This document shows positions 1-9,277 of a DNA stretch of 64,000 bases, in pieces (position 1 is the first letter of the stretch; every line of letters starts with the position of its first letter). A model generated the notes under the pieces. That model searched no databases. It saw only the letters and a program-made list of their open reading frames with translations, and had not been told where the DNA came from. A program made the translations under genes and the position numbers. The DNA is taken from NCBI GenBank assembly GCA_049799955.1, contig JBARIW010000127.1, positions 8,140 to 72,139 of the forward strand, written 5' to 3'. This stretch comes from JBGTFE01 sp049799955. GTDB taxonomy: Bacteria > Acidobacteriota > Blastocatellia > Pyrinomonadales > Pyrinomonadaceae.

Positions 1-2595
1 CCGGCGTATCTCGACAAGAAACTTTCAACGGCTCGCACGCTGCTTCTGGAAGACCATACGAACGAGTGCATTCCGTGTCGCCGAGCGCTGAAAAACCAGC
101 GTGCGTACACGACAAAACCGGCGACGGTTGGCGCTCGTCAATCCGCGCGACAGCAGCCCGCGCAGATGAACTGGTGGAGCAAACCCGGCGTTGCGCGCTG
201 GAGCGTCGCCGCCGCGCTCGTCGTCTGCTTAGGGTTTGTCGGAATGTTCATGTACGAGCGTCTCGACTTATCAGGGCGCACGCTTGCGGCGACGGTCGAG
301 AATGCGGACGGCGCGGTTTATGTAATTTCTGACGCGCAGAGCCGACAGCTTGTGCCGGGCGAACAGCTTCAGAAAGGCGAACGCGTGCGCACGGCGAAGG
401 ATTCGACGGCGGTGCTGCGACTCGCCGACGGTTCGACGGTCGAGATGCGCGAACGCTCCGAGTTTTCGGTGAGCGAAAACATGCGCGGCGTAACCATCCG
501 GCTCGAACGCGGCGATGTAATAGTCGAAGCCGCCAAACAGCATAACGGTCGCCTGTATGTTCAGACGCCAGACTCGCTCGTTTCCGTCAAGGGCACGATT
601 TTCGCCGTCGAAAGCGGCACGAAGGGGTCGCGCGTTTCGGTCGTTGAAGGCGAAGTGAAGGTCAATTACGCGGGCAAAGACGAAACCTTGCTTCCCGGCG
701 ACCAGACGACGACAAATCGTAGTTTGGACAGAACGTCCGTGGAGCAAAACGTCGCCTGGAGCCGCAACGCGGCGCGTTATGCGAATCTCGTTTCGGAATT
801 GGCGAAGCTGCGGCACGACGTTAATCAACGCGTCCAATTACCCGGTGTTCGTTATTCTTCCAAATTTGTCGACCTCGTTCCCGAGAACACGGTTTTTTAT
901 GCGGCGCTGCCGAATTTGAGCGAAACGATTGCCGAGTCACAGCGCATTATGCAGGAGCGCATCAGCCAGAATCCGGCGCTCGCCGAATGGTGGAAAGGCA
1001 AAAAAGGCGACGGCACTGGCATTAACGAGCAGACAATTGCGCGTGTGCGCGAGTTCGGTTCTCAGCTTGGCGAAGAAATTGTCGTCAGCGCAGAGATGGA
1101 CGCGAAGGGCGAGCCGAACGGCGTCCTCGTGTTGAGCGGAGTGAAAGATGCGGCGAGCTTCCGCACCTATCTCGACGGACAGCTCGCGCGTATCGCGAAC
1201 GAATCCGGCGATATGCCGAACGTCCGCATCATTGACAATCCGTTGACCGCAAAAGTCGAGAATACTTCGGCAACAACAAAGACGGCGACGACAAAAAGCG
1301 TAACATCAAACGACTCACTCGCGAAAAAATCCGCGACTAAAAGTGAACTGTTCGTCTGGATTCACAACGACATTTTCGCCGCGTCTCCGCAGATTGAAAG
1401 TCTGCGCGGGCTTGCGACGACATTAAACGCGTCGGGCAAGACCGGCTTCGCGAATTCGCCGTTCTACCAGCGCATCAACGATGTTTACAGGGACGGCGCG
1501 GGACTCGTGATTGCCGCCGACCTCGAAAAGATTATCGCGCAAGCGGTTACTAAAGATAACAAGCCGGGCGCGGAGCGTCAGCTCGAAGGCTTCAAACAGC
1601 TCGGCGTCATGAACTTGCGCCACTTCGTCGTCGAGCAGAAGGAAGTAAACGGCAAAACTTTGAGCCGCGCCGCGTTGACGTTCAACGAGCCGAATCGCGG
1701 CATCGCGTCTTGGCTCGCCGCGCCGGGTTCGATGGGCGCGTTAGACTTCATCTCGCCGAACGCGAATGTCGCGACCGCGTTTGTCGTCAAAAAGCCTGAA
1801 CTGCTGGTGGACGATTTGCTCGGATTTTTAGAGACGGTCGAGCCGGATATGCGACGCCAGATGGAGGAAATCGAAAAGTCGCAAGGCTTCAGTATTCGTA
1901 ACGATTTCGCCGCGCCGCTCGGCGGTGAGTTTGCTTTCGCAATCGATGGTCCTCTCTTGCCGACGCCTTCGTGGAAAGTCGTTCTGGAAGTTTATGACCA
2001 GGCGAAATTGCAGGGAACGTTTGAGCGCGCAATCGAAAAGCTGAACCAGTTTTCCATGCTGCACGGCAAAGGCAAGTTGAGTCTGGAGAATACGACGGTG
2101 GGCGACCGTACTTATTACTCAATAAAATCTGACAAGGGAGCAGAAGTTCATTACACTTACGCGAACGGCTATCTCGTCGTTGCGCCGAGCCGCGCTTTGC
2201 TCGAACAGTCGATTGCAAATCGCGACGCGGGCAACACGCTGGTTCGTTCGTCGAGATTTATGAGCGCGCTGCCGCAGGACGGCAACACGAATTTCTCCGC
2301 GCTTCTTTATCACGACCTCGCGCCGCTCATGCAGCCGCTCGCGGAAAGAATGAAGAATGCGGGCGGTGCAGAGTTGACGGAAGAACAGCGTCAGGCGCTC
2401 GGCTCAACCGATGCAAATGCGCCGCCCACGCTTGTCTATGCTTACGCGCAGGGCGACCGCATTACGCTTGCGGCGAACACCGAAGGCGGCGCGTTCGGCT
2501 TAAGTCCGGCGAGTCTTATCGGTCTGCCCAATTCGTTCGAGATGCAGCACATTTTAATGAACGCGATGGGCAATAAAAACGTAGATAAGAAATAA
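1..2595 (+). CDS. Anti-sigma zinc-finger / FecR-domain membrane protein (5' truncated by window edge)
   Basis: The reading frame is open from base 1, so the gene starts upstream of the window; the first ATG at 166 is only internal. The N-terminal part before that ATG reads as the end of an anti-sigma zinc finger (HTNECIPC, an HxxxCxxC motif, at about bases 55-78). A single membrane helix follows (SVAAALVVCLGFVGMFMY), then a FecR-type beta domain (QLVPGEQLQKGERVRT, TPDSLVSVKGTIFAVES) and a long extracytoplasmic region of about 550 residues with alternating helix/strand blocks. By family knowledge, FecR-like domains couple outside signals to ECF sigma factors; here sensor and anti-sigma finger would be one protein. 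An ECF sigma gene just upstream is expected but not visible. The function of the long C-terminal region is not recognised. Confidence 0.8.
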   Translation, partial: PAYLDKKLSTARTLLLEDHTNECIPCRRALKNQRAYTTKPATVGARQSARQQPAQMNWWSKPGVARWSVAAALVVCLGFVGMFMYERLDLSGRTLAATVENADGAVYVISDAQSRQLVPGEQLQKGERVRTAKDSTAVLRLADGSTVEMRERSEFSVSENMRGVTIRLERGDVIVEAAKQHNGRLYVQTPDSLVSVKGTIFAVESGTKGSRVSVVEGEVKVNYAGKDETLLPGDQTTTNRSLDRTSVEQNVAWSRNAARYANLVSELAKLRHDVNQRVQLPGVRYSSKFVDLVPENTVFYAALPNLSETIAESQRIMQERISQNPALAEWWKGKKGDGTGINEQTIARVREFGSQLGEEIVVSAEMDAKGEPNGVLVLSGVKDAASFRTYLDGQLARIANESGDMPNVRIIDNPLTAKVENTSATTKTATTKSVTSNDSLAKKSATKSELFVWIHNDIFAASPQIESLRGLATTLNASGKTGFANSPFYQRINDVYRDGAGLVIAADLEKIIAQAVTKDNKPGAERQLEGFKQLGVMNLRHFVVEQKEVNGKTLSRAALTFNEPNRGIASWLAAPGSMGALDFISPNANVATAFVVKKPELLVDDLLGFLETVEPDMRRQMEEIEKSQGFSIRNDFAAPLGGEFAFAIDGPLLPTPSWKVVLEVYDQAKLQGTFERAIEKLNQFSMLHGKGKLSLENTTVGDRTYYSIKSDKGAEVHYTYANGYLVVAPSRALLEQSIANRDAGNTLVRSSRFMSALPQDGNTNFSALLYHDLAPLMQPLAERMKNAGGAELTEEQRQALGSTDANAPPTLVYAYAQGDRITLAANTEGGAFGLSPASLIGLPNSFEMQHILMNAMGNKNVDKK

Positions 2596-2619
2596 TGGAT
2601 AGAAACAACGCGAATTAGC

Positions 2620-2661
2620 ACGAACAACGACGGACGCTTTCGAGTGTCCGTCGTTGTTCGT
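2620..2661. repeat. 16-bp perfect inverted repeat after the FecR gene
   Basis: Left arm 2620-2635 and right arm 2646-2661 are perfect reverse complements with a 10-nt loop. The arms are built from a repeated word (acaacg/acgac). It lies 24 nt after the stop of the FecR gene and could end its transcript, although no U-tract follows. It belongs to the class of word-built intergenic palindromes seen across the window. Confidence 0.7.
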
Positions 2662-2725
2662 CCGTGTTGTGTTACTTCATATTTCTTGTTCGCTGAATGT
2701 TTGATAAAGTTGTATCTGTAAAATT

Positions 2726-3127
2726 ATGAATACCGATTTGGTCGCAGATACATCAACCGTTATTGCCGTTATCGCTAATGAACCGGAAAAGCCTTTGTTG
2801 ATTGCCAAAACGCGAGGCTCCGATTTGGTTGCGCCGCGTTCGCTTTATTGGGAAATCGGCAACGCATTTTCGGCGATGATTAAGCGCGGACGCATTACGC
2901 TGGAACAAGCAACAGCAGCGATTGAGATTTACGAGCAAATTCCAATTAGCTTGGTTGACGTTGATTTGAAGCAAGCATTGGAAATAGTTGATAAGCACAA
3001 AGTTTACGCTTACGACGCTTATATGATTGCTTGCGCTTTAAGTCGAAATTGTCCCTTGCTGACGTTAGACGGCGGTTTGGCTTACGCGGCAAAAGCGGCG
3101 GGCATCGAAGTTTGGGAGGCAAATTAA
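2726..3127 (+). CDS. PIN-domain toxin, VapC-like
   Basis: A 133-residue protein with the four acidic residues of PIN ribonucleases: D8 (LVADTST), E43 (LYWEIGN), D97 (YAYDAYMIA) and D115 (LTLDGG). By family knowledge such proteins are Mg-dependent RNases that act as toxins of type II toxin-antitoxin modules. The adjoining downstream gene (3131-3346) looks like the cognate antitoxin, separated by 3 nt. Toxin-first order is less common for VapBC. Start is the ATG at 2726; no strong Shine-Dalgarno is visible. Confidence 0.8.
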   Translation: MNTDLVADTSTVIAVIANEPEKPLLIAKTRGSDLVAPRSLYWEIGNAFSAMIKRGRITLEQATAAIEIYEQIPISLVDVDLKQALEIVDKHKVYAYDAYMIACALSRNCPLLTLDGGLAYAAKAAGIEVWEAN

Positions 3128-3130
3128 CAA

Positions 3131-3346
3131 ATGCAAACATACCTGGAAACACAAGAAAATTTATCGATTTTGCTTGAGCGCGCGAGCGAGGAAGGCGAAG
3201 TTCGGATTAAACGAGCCGACGGGCAGATATTTGTTCTCAAGCCGGAAAAACCCAAGCGTTCCGCCTTTGACGTAGCAGGCATTGACTTAGACATTGCAAC
3301 CGAAGAAATCGTCGAACTTGTCCGCGAAGGGCGTGAAAGATTATAA
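3131..3346 (+). CDS. Putative antitoxin of the PIN toxin
   Basis: A 71-residue acidic protein directly behind the PIN toxin (3-nt gap), so almost certainly co-transcribed. The N-terminal half (LSILLERASEEGEVRIKRAD) has the helix-then-hairpin look of Phd/YefM-type antitoxin DNA-binding folds and the C-terminal half (EEIVELVREGRERL) is an acidic-basic helix suited to bind a toxin. Function is assigned from size, charge pattern and neighbour; the family is not certain. Confidence 0.65.
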   Translation: MQTYLETQENLSILLERASEEGEVRIKRADGQIFVLKPEKPKRSAFDVAGIDLDIATEEIVELVREGRERL

Positions 3347-3453
3347 ATCCTTTGAAAATATCGGCATAAGATAACTGAAATTCAGTTGAATACAAAGTAG
3401 GGCGCGTCGTGGTGAAATCCGACAGAAATCTGTAGCTGGGAGAAATTCAAAAC

Positions 3454-4374
3454 ATGAAACTTATCAACTGGGTAAAATTTTTCGCACTATGCGCTTTATT
3501 TTTGAACTTAGGGTTAGTAAGCGTCAAAGCGCAAACTCAATCAAATTTGCAAAAATTGGAAGGAACGAAATGGAAAGCATCTGCGTCTTTTCCTACTCCA
3601 CCCGATACTTGGTTGTGGGAATTTAATTATCACATTGAGAAAAACAACAAAATTCGTGCTCATATTGTAGTTGCTGTTAGCGGATTTCGACAAAAATCCA
3701 ACTACAATATGACTACGAAAAGCTATGAACTGGTAAATGAACTTACTACGGAAGTAGAACGAGAGCAAAACGAAATAGGAACATATCAGCAGACAGGTAA
3801 TTCAATCAAGATGAAATTTCCGAGTCATCAAATTGATGCAAAATTAGACGGAAATCAGATGATTGGAAAAATAACCACCTATGATGGTGAAAAATCAGTT
3901 TGGTCAGCGGAACTTGTTTCTGAGAAATCAACGGTAACGTCAAAAAATAATTCTGATAAAAGTGAGACAAAAACGGTTGGTACAAGCGGGCTTGCTGATG
4001 ATTTAAGTGATGTAGGTAATTCTAGACTAATTTTTGAAGCTCAGGCATCTGGAACTTTTAAAAATATATTATCAGAGGAAATAACAAAAGGACTGATAAG
4101 AATTGAGATTATAGATTTTCAAGTGGATAACTTGAAGGCGAAATTTACCCTCAATAGCATGTCAGGAGAATTATCAGGAAAAATTTACGACAATGAAAAA
4201 CTTCAGCTAACAGGTGTTGGCGTTATTAAGGGAACATTATCTGACTACAAATATCAGTGTTCCCTAAATGCATTAGTCAAAAATGGAACTTTAACCGAAG
4301 GTAAATACTATTGTGAATCTAAAAATGGCGTAATAAAGGGAGTACTTGAAACGGCGCTGAGGAAAAATAATTAA
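3454..4374 (+). CDS. Exported protein of unknown function
   Basis: A 306-residue protein with a clear signal peptide (lysines, hydrophobic FFALCALFLNLGLVSV, cleavage near VKAQ). The mature part has two lysine/threonine-rich beta-type regions separated by a linker near residues 155-185. I do not recognise a family. Codon use is visibly more AT-rich than the FecR and ABC genes on either side, which may indicate a different origin. It stands alone, with gaps of about 100 nt on both sides. Confidence 0.7.
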   Translation: MKLINWVKFFALCALFLNLGLVSVKAQTQSNLQKLEGTKWKASASFPTPPDTWLWEFNYHIEKNNKIRAHIVVAVSGFRQKSNYNMTTKSYELVNELTTEVEREQNEIGTYQQTGNSIKMKFPSHQIDAKLDGNQMIGKITTYDGEKSVWSAELVSEKSTVTSKNNSDKSETKTVGTSGLADDLSDVGNSRLIFEAQASGTFKNILSEEITKGLIRIEIIDFQVDNLKAKFTLNSMSGELSGKIYDNEKLQLTGVGVIKGTLSDYKYQCSLNALVKNGTLTEGKYYCESKNGVIKGVLETALRKNN

Positions 4375-4472
4375 TAAGTCCTTTTTTATCAACGGTGCGC
4401 CCGACAATTCAACGGACGTGAGAGCGCGCACAGTGGCTTTCTAACTAATAACGGTATGGTGGTGATAGCTGC

Positions 4473-5477
4473 ATGACAAGTGTTATCGAACTTGAACAAC
4501 TGAGCGTGACGTTTGGAAAGCGTCCGATTCTGAAATCTTTAAACGGCGCGCTCGGTGGGCGCGCCATCGGCTTGCTCGGACCGAACGGCGCGGGCAAGAC
4601 TACGCTCATCCACACGCTGCTCGGCTTTCATCCGCCGACTTCCGGCACGGCGCGTATCTTCGGGCAGGACATTACAGGCGAAGCAAAGCAGGTGCGGGCG
4701 ACGGTCGGTTATATGCCGGAGAGCGATTCGTTTATCGCTAAAATGTCGTGCGTTCACTTCGTGCGTCTGATGGCGGAGCTTTCCGGCATTCCCGCCAAAC
4801 ATGCGCTCGAACGCGCGCACGAAGCGCTGTTTTATGTCGGCTTGGGCGAAGCGCGTTATCGTCCGGTCGATAGCTATTCGCTCGGCATGAAGCAGCTTGC
4901 CAAACTCGCGCAGGCGATAGTTCACGGACCTAAGCTGATTATTTTAGATGAACCGACCAACGGTCTCGACCCGCCGACGCGCAGCCGTATGATTTCGCTG
5001 ATTCGACAGATTCGTGACGGCGGACGCGCGCGCATACTTTTGTCGTCTCATCTTTTGCGCGACGTTGAGGAGTGTTGCGACGAGATTCTCGTATTGAAGG
5101 ACGGATACATCGCCGCCAACTGTAATCTGGAAGAGGAGCGCAAGGCGAATCGTAAATTTATCGAGCTTGAGACACGCGGCGGCGACCGCGCGGCGTTTGT
5201 CGAAGCAATCAGCGGTTTAGGATGCGAGTACGCGCTGTCGGGCGAGCGTCGCATAAAATTGATTATGCAGGAAAGGGTTGAAATAAGTGATTTGTACCGC
5301 CTCGCGCTCGAACACGGCGTGCAAATCAGGCGGCTCAATTTCAAGCGCGATTCGCTCGAAGACATTTTCCTGAAGGCTATGGAGAACGGAAACGCGAGCG
5401 AAGGCGCGAGCGCGCAAGGCAATAACGGAAACCGGATTGAAAACGGCAGCGGGAGGACGGACGATGGCAGTTTATGA
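4473..5477 (+). CDS. ABC transporter ATP-binding protein (first of two)
   Basis: A 334-residue ATPase with Walker A GPNGAGKTT, a signature loop in the form YSLGMKQ, Walker B LIILDEPTNGLDP and the H-loop SSHLL. The C-terminal ~100 residues form an extension typical of ABC-2 exporters. First gene of a four-gene operon alternating ATPase, permease, ATPase, permease; the next start lies inside its last codons. The substrate cannot be read from sequence. Start ATG at 4473 follows a weak ggtggtga box. Confidence 0.9.
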   Translation: MTSVIELEQLSVTFGKRPILKSLNGALGGRAIGLLGPNGAGKTTLIHTLLGFHPPTSGTARIFGQDITGEAKQVRATVGYMPESDSFIAKMSCVHFVRLMAELSGIPAKHALERAHEALFYVGLGEARYRPVDSYSLGMKQLAKLAQAIVHGPKLIILDEPTNGLDPPTRSRMISLIRQIRDGGRARILLSSHLLRDVEECCDEILVLKDGYIAANCNLEEERKANRKFIELETRGGDRAAFVEAISGLGCEYALSGERRIKLIMQERVEISDLYRLALEHGVQIRRLNFKRDSLEDIFLKAMENGNASEGASAQGNNGNRIENGSGRTDDGSL

Positions 5478-6393
5478 GCATCTGTACAGGGCGTACGAAG
5501 GCGAGTCGCAATCCGCGTGGTCGCGCTTTCTGGTGATACCGCGCTACGCCCTGCGCGAAGTTTTCAAGTCGAAACTGTTGACGACGATTTTTATCCTGTG
5601 CTTTATCTATCCGCTCGTCGCGACTATCCTGGTTTATCTGCATCACAACGCGAACGCGCTCGCGGTTCTGCAAATAAACGTGCGCGAGCTGCTGCCGATT
5701 GACGCTTCGTTCTTTCAAACTTTCGTCGAGATGCAATGCGCGTTTGCTTTTATCCTGACGGTGCTCGTCGCGCCGCCGCTCATCTCGCGCGACCTGGCAA
5801 ACAATGCTTTGCCGCTTTATTTGTGCCGCCCGCTTTCCCGCGCCGAATACGTGCTCGGCAAGATGACCGTCATTGTAATCCTGTTGTCATTGGTAACGTG
5901 GATTCCGGGCTTGATAATCTTCTTTTTTCAAGCGTCTCTCGCCGGTTTCGCGTGGCTTTGGGCGAATCTGTGGATGATTTGGGCGATTTTCTTCGGGTGT
6001 ATGGTCTGGATTATCCTGCTGTCACTACTCGCGCTCGCCGTGTCGTCGATTCTCAAATGGCGCGTGGTGGCGAGCGGCGCGCTGCTCGGACTGTTCTTCG
6101 TGTCGGGCGCGTTCGGTGAAATCGTCAACGAGCTTTTTTTGACCCGCGCCGGACATCTGGTCAGTTTATGGGCGACAATGAAAAGCATTTGGAGTGGCTT
6201 GTTCGGACTTTTCCAGCGACAGACCGGAGCCATTCGCGGAAAAGTTACCACTCCGATTTACGATAACCAGTTTGTTGACATCGCGCTATTGGAGCCGCCG
6301 CTGTGGGTTTCGTGGCTGCTAATCGCGCTGGTCTGCGTCGTCTGCGTTTGGCTGCTCGCACGCAAAGTGCGCGCTTACGAGGTGATTAAATGA
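5464..6393 (+). CDS. ABC-2 type permease
   Basis: About 309 residues with an N-terminal cytoplasmic stretch and roughly six hydrophobic helices (for example TTIFILCFIYPLVATILVYL, MTVIVILLSLVTWIPGLIIF, LLIALVCVVCVWLLA). The segment ISRDLANNALPLYLCRPLSRAEYVLGK is the coupling region seen in ABC-2 membrane subunits. The ATG at 5464 is chosen because a gggagg box precedes it; it overlaps the end of the upstream ATPase gene by 14 nt. It overlaps the next ATPase gene by an ATGA. Confidence 0.88.
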   Translation: MAVYEHLYRAYEGESQSAWSRFLVIPRYALREVFKSKLLTTIFILCFIYPLVATILVYLHHNANALAVLQINVRELLPIDASFFQTFVEMQCAFAFILTVLVAPPLISRDLANNALPLYLCRPLSRAEYVLGKMTVIVILLSLVTWIPGLIIFFFQASLAGFAWLWANLWMIWAIFFGCMVWIILLSLLALAVSSILKWRVVASGALLGLFFVSGAFGEIVNELFLTRAGHLVSLWATMKSIWSGLFGLFQRQTGAIRGKVTTPIYDNQFVDIALLEPPLWVSWLLIALVCVVCVWLLARKVRAYEVIK

Positions 6394-7433
6394 CACTGAC
6401 GACAACATCATCAACAACTCAATCGTCGCCGACGCCCGCATCGTCTTCAACGTTAACAACGTCCGGCGCGTCCGTTGCTTCGCTGGTTTCCGATAAAATG
6501 ATTGTGTTTGAAGACGTTTCGAAATTCTATGGCGAGATTCTCGGCGTCAATCGCGTTAATTTGCAGATTGCTCCGGGCATTACGAGTCTCGTCGGACCGA
6601 ACGGGTCGGGCAAGACTACTTTGATGAATTTGATGACGGGACTGCTCAAGCCGACGCAGGGGCGCATCAGTGTTCTCGGCATATCGCCCGACGCGCCCGA
6701 GGCGATGTTTCAAAAGCTCGGTTACTGTTCGCAGTTCGATTCGTTTCCGCGCGGCGCGACCGCCCGCGAGTTTATCGAATTCTACCTTCGCGTTCACGGT
6801 TACACGAAACAGGAAACCGCAGAACTCGCGCAAGCTGCGCTCGAACGCGTGTCGCTTGTGGAAGCGGCAGACCGTAAAGTTTCGGCGTTCAGCAAGGGAA
6901 TGCGGCAGCGCGTCCGGCTCGCCCAGTCTATCGCGCACAATCCTTCGGTGCTTGTTTTGGACGAGCCTTTGAACGGGCTTGACCCGATGGCGCGCGCCGA
7001 AATAATTCGCCTGTTTCGCCAGCTCGCGGACGCGGGAATGTATCTCGTCATCTCAAGCCACATTCTGCACGAAGTCGATATGATGTCCGACAGCGTCGTG
7101 CTTCTTCATAACGGTTATGTTGTCGCGGAAGGCGAAGTTCACGGCGTGCGCGATGAGATAGAAGAACATCCGATTCAGATTCTGATTCGCTGCGACCGAC
7201 CGCAACTTTTAGCCGCGCGTCTGTTCGAACACGAGCACACCGTCGAAGCGCGCATCCATGATGACCGTCAGGGCTTGTTTGTTAAAACGCGCCGACCGGA
7301 TGATTTCTATCTGCTGCTCAATAAAGTTATTACGGAGCAGAATCTTCAGGTCGAATCGGTCGCGCCCGTCGACGACGATTTGAATGCCGTCTATCAATAC
7401 TTAATCACATCCGACGGAGGGCAAACTCGATGA
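6390..7433 (+). CDS. ABC transporter ATP-binding protein (second)
   Basis: A 347-residue ATPase with Walker A GPNGSGKTT, signature FSKGMRQR, Walker B LVLDEPLNGLDP and H-loop SSHILHE. Unlike the first ATPase it begins with about 35 Ser/Thr-rich, low-complexity residues before the nucleotide-binding fold starts at MIVFEDVSKFYG; a start at the internal Met near 6499 would remove this tail, but the ATGA overlap with the permease favours the longer form. It probably forms a heteromeric exporter with the other three operon members. Confidence 0.88.
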   Translation: MTLTTTSSTTQSSPTPASSSTLTTSGASVASLVSDKMIVFEDVSKFYGEILGVNRVNLQIAPGITSLVGPNGSGKTTLMNLMTGLLKPTQGRISVLGISPDAPEAMFQKLGYCSQFDSFPRGATAREFIEFYLRVHGYTKQETAELAQAALERVSLVEAADRKVSAFSKGMRQRVRLAQSIAHNPSVLVLDEPLNGLDPMARAEIIRLFRQLADAGMYLVISSHILHEVDMMSDSVVLLHNGYVVAEGEVHGVRDEIEEHPIQILIRCDRPQLLAARLFEHEHTVEARIHDDRQGLFVKTRRPDDFYLLLNKVITEQNLQVESVAPVDDDLNAVYQYLITSDGGQTR

Positions 7434-8329
7434 ATTCAATGTCTGAGAACAGCGAACAACAGTCCGCCGCAATCAATGTAAACCAGCCGAATGTGAGCAG
7501 AGCGCGAGCGTCTTCATGGTCGCTGTGGACGCGGCAGACTCTTGCAATCCTGCGTCTTGAAATCAGGAAAAACTTTTTAAGCCGGCGCGCTCTTCTGCTC
7601 TATCTGATGGCGGGACTGCCGCTCGGCTTGCTGTCGCTGTTCGCGCTTTTTCGGCTGCCGTCGGACACTGCGGGAAGCTTCAGCGAATTGAGCATCGCCT
7701 TTGCGGCGATATACGGCGGGCTGATTCTTCGCACGCTCGTCTTCTTCGGCTGCGCGTGGGTTTTTATGAATCTGTTTCGCGGCGAGGTGGTTGACAGAAG
7801 CTTGCACTACTATTTTCTCTCACCCGTCCGGCGCGAAGTCCTCGTCGTCGGCAAATATCTGTCAGGACTCATCGCAACCATCGTATTATTTGGCATCACG
7901 ACCGTCGGCTCGATGTTAATACTCTACTTCTCAATCTACCCGTCAGAATCGGCGCGATTTTTTTTCGAAGGCGCGGGTTTAAGTCAAATGCTGACTTATC
8001 TTGGAGTTACAATCCTTGCGTGCGTCGGATACGGCGCGGTCTTTCTGCTCGTCGGATTGCGTTTCCGCAACCCGATTATTCCGGGTCTTTTGCTCTACGG
8101 CTGGGAGTGGCTCAACTTTCTGCTGCCGCCGTTCCTGAAGAAGATAAGCGTGATTCATTACCTGCAATCGCTCGTCCCCGTGCCGATGTCCGAAGGTCCG
8201 TTCGCGGTGCTCGTCGAACCGACGCCCGCGTGGATTTCCGTGCCGAGTCTTCTTCTATTTACGGGCGTCGTGCTCTTTCTCGCGAGCCTGCACATACGCC
8301 GCATGGAGATTAGCTATGCAGGCGACTAA
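7430..8329 (+). CDS. ABC-2 type permease (second)
   Basis: A 299-residue membrane protein that starts in the ATGA overlap with the preceding ATPase. It has a polar N-terminus followed by about six helices (ALLLYLMAGLPLGLLSLFALF, GLIATIVLFGITTVGSMLIL, LTYLGVTILACVGYGAVFLL). FRGEVVDRSLHYYFLSPVRREVLVVGKY is the ABC-2 coupling region. Last clear member of the exporter operon; the lipoprotein-like frame that follows may have been part of it. Confidence 0.87.
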   Translation: MNSMSENSEQQSAAINVNQPNVSRARASSWSLWTRQTLAILRLEIRKNFLSRRALLLYLMAGLPLGLLSLFALFRLPSDTAGSFSELSIAFAAIYGGLILRTLVFFGCAWVFMNLFRGEVVDRSLHYYFLSPVRREVLVVGKYLSGLIATIVLFGITTVGSMLILYFSIYPSESARFFFEGAGLSQMLTYLGVTILACVGYGAVFLLVGLRFRNPIIPGLLLYGWEWLNFLLPPFLKKISVIHYLQSLVPVPMSEGPFAVLVEPTPAWISVPSLLLFTGVVLFLASLHIRRMEISYAGD

Positions 8330-8369
8330 CCGGAAAGACATGCGAATAGATGAATTCTTACCGCTAACG

Positions 8370-8886
8370 ATGAAATCGATTCGAAACGTTCGGAATGCGC
8401 CGCGCCGGGCATTCTTACTTTCGACATTTTTAGGATTACCTGCTGCTCGCCTGCTCGTCGGGCTGTGCGCCGTCTTCTTCGCAGGGCGACAGTAAACAGA
8501 ATTCGTCTACTTCCGCGCCAAACGATTTGCCCGAACTTACCGACGAGATAATCCGCGAGCGGCTCAATGACGCGCGCGTCTGGGAAGTGCCGGAAGAGAA
8601 TGGAATCGCCGAGCCGATAGCCTGGAACTTTGATGAAAATGAGCCGAAAGAAATAACCGTCGTCGAGAAAAAAATGGAAGGCGCGCGCGCGACGATTATT
8701 TTAGACATCAAAACCAGGTCGGCTCCAAATATGCGCAACCCACGCTCCCTCGCCGGACAAATTCGCACGGAGTGGGAGCTAAAAACCGGCTGGGCGTTGC
8801 GAAAGTGGGAGATAGTCGATACTGAGAATATCTCGATGAAATACAGAAATATTCCTAATCCGCCCGCGCAAAATTCCAACCGCTGA
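8370..8886 (+). pseudogene. Lipoprotein with frameshifted signal peptide
   Basis: The intact part (open from 8434) encodes LLLACSSGCAP, a good lipobox, and then about 145 residues including PELTDEIIRERLNDARVW and a beta-rich tail. It has no ATG: an in-frame stop lies at 8431-8433. An ATG at 8370 in another frame encodes a basic and hydrophobic leader (MKSIRNVRNAPRRAFLLSTF) that would fit as the missing signal peptide if one base were gained or lost near 8430-8440. So this is either a frameshift mutation, a sequence error, or a gene that starts at the TTG at 8527. No family is recognised. It follows the ABC operon. Confidence 0.5.
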
Positions 8887-9168
8887 TTATTTCTTGAAAA
8901 TCTCGACAGGAGAAGGTCTGCGAATCTCAATTTTTTCTCCGACTTCAATCGCCAACAGGTCTTCGCCTAATTCTGCCGCGCCGATGCGGGTTTTTCTCTT
9001 TGGCGAAATAATATGTGAAAAAATCGCCATTCCCGGTTTTACAAGAGAGAGAAAATTTCTCCGGCTTGTTCCGGTGTCGTCTGATACTCAATAACGAAAG
9101 AACCGGAGGCTTTATAATTCGCCGCGAAATCAGTCTCGATAAAGATTTTGCTTGTGAAATTGAAATTC
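8887..9168 (-). pseudogene. Decayed reverse-strand gene remnant
   Basis: On the minus strand two adjoining frames give a continuous protein-like sequence: an upstream part with FIETDFAANYKASGSFVIEY (from about 9150) and, after a frame change near 9035-9045, LVKPGMAIFSHIISPKRKTR ending in EIFKK and a stop at 8887-8889. The intact 3' part could be read from an ATG at 9028-9030 as 47 residues. No start exists for the upstream part, which is preceded by a stop. It looks like a frameshifted, 5'-truncated gene of unknown family that converges on the lipoprotein frame. Confidence 0.35.
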
Positions 9169-9277
9169 TATGATATGTTAGATGCCAGACTTTCCGTAAA
9201 CAAATATTCCATTAATTTCCAATCAGGTTTGCTTGAAGTTTTTCGCAACTGATTATTTATTGAAGCAGGTAACAATT

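Noticed and set aside
271..837. Minus-strand frame opposite the FecR domain
   Set aside because: The forward frame has the FecR, helix and zinc-finger pattern; the reverse frame has none.
8894..9094. 66-codon plus-strand frame
   Set aside because: The minus strand of the same stretch gives a more protein-like sequence in two linked frames; the plus frame looks like a shadow of it.
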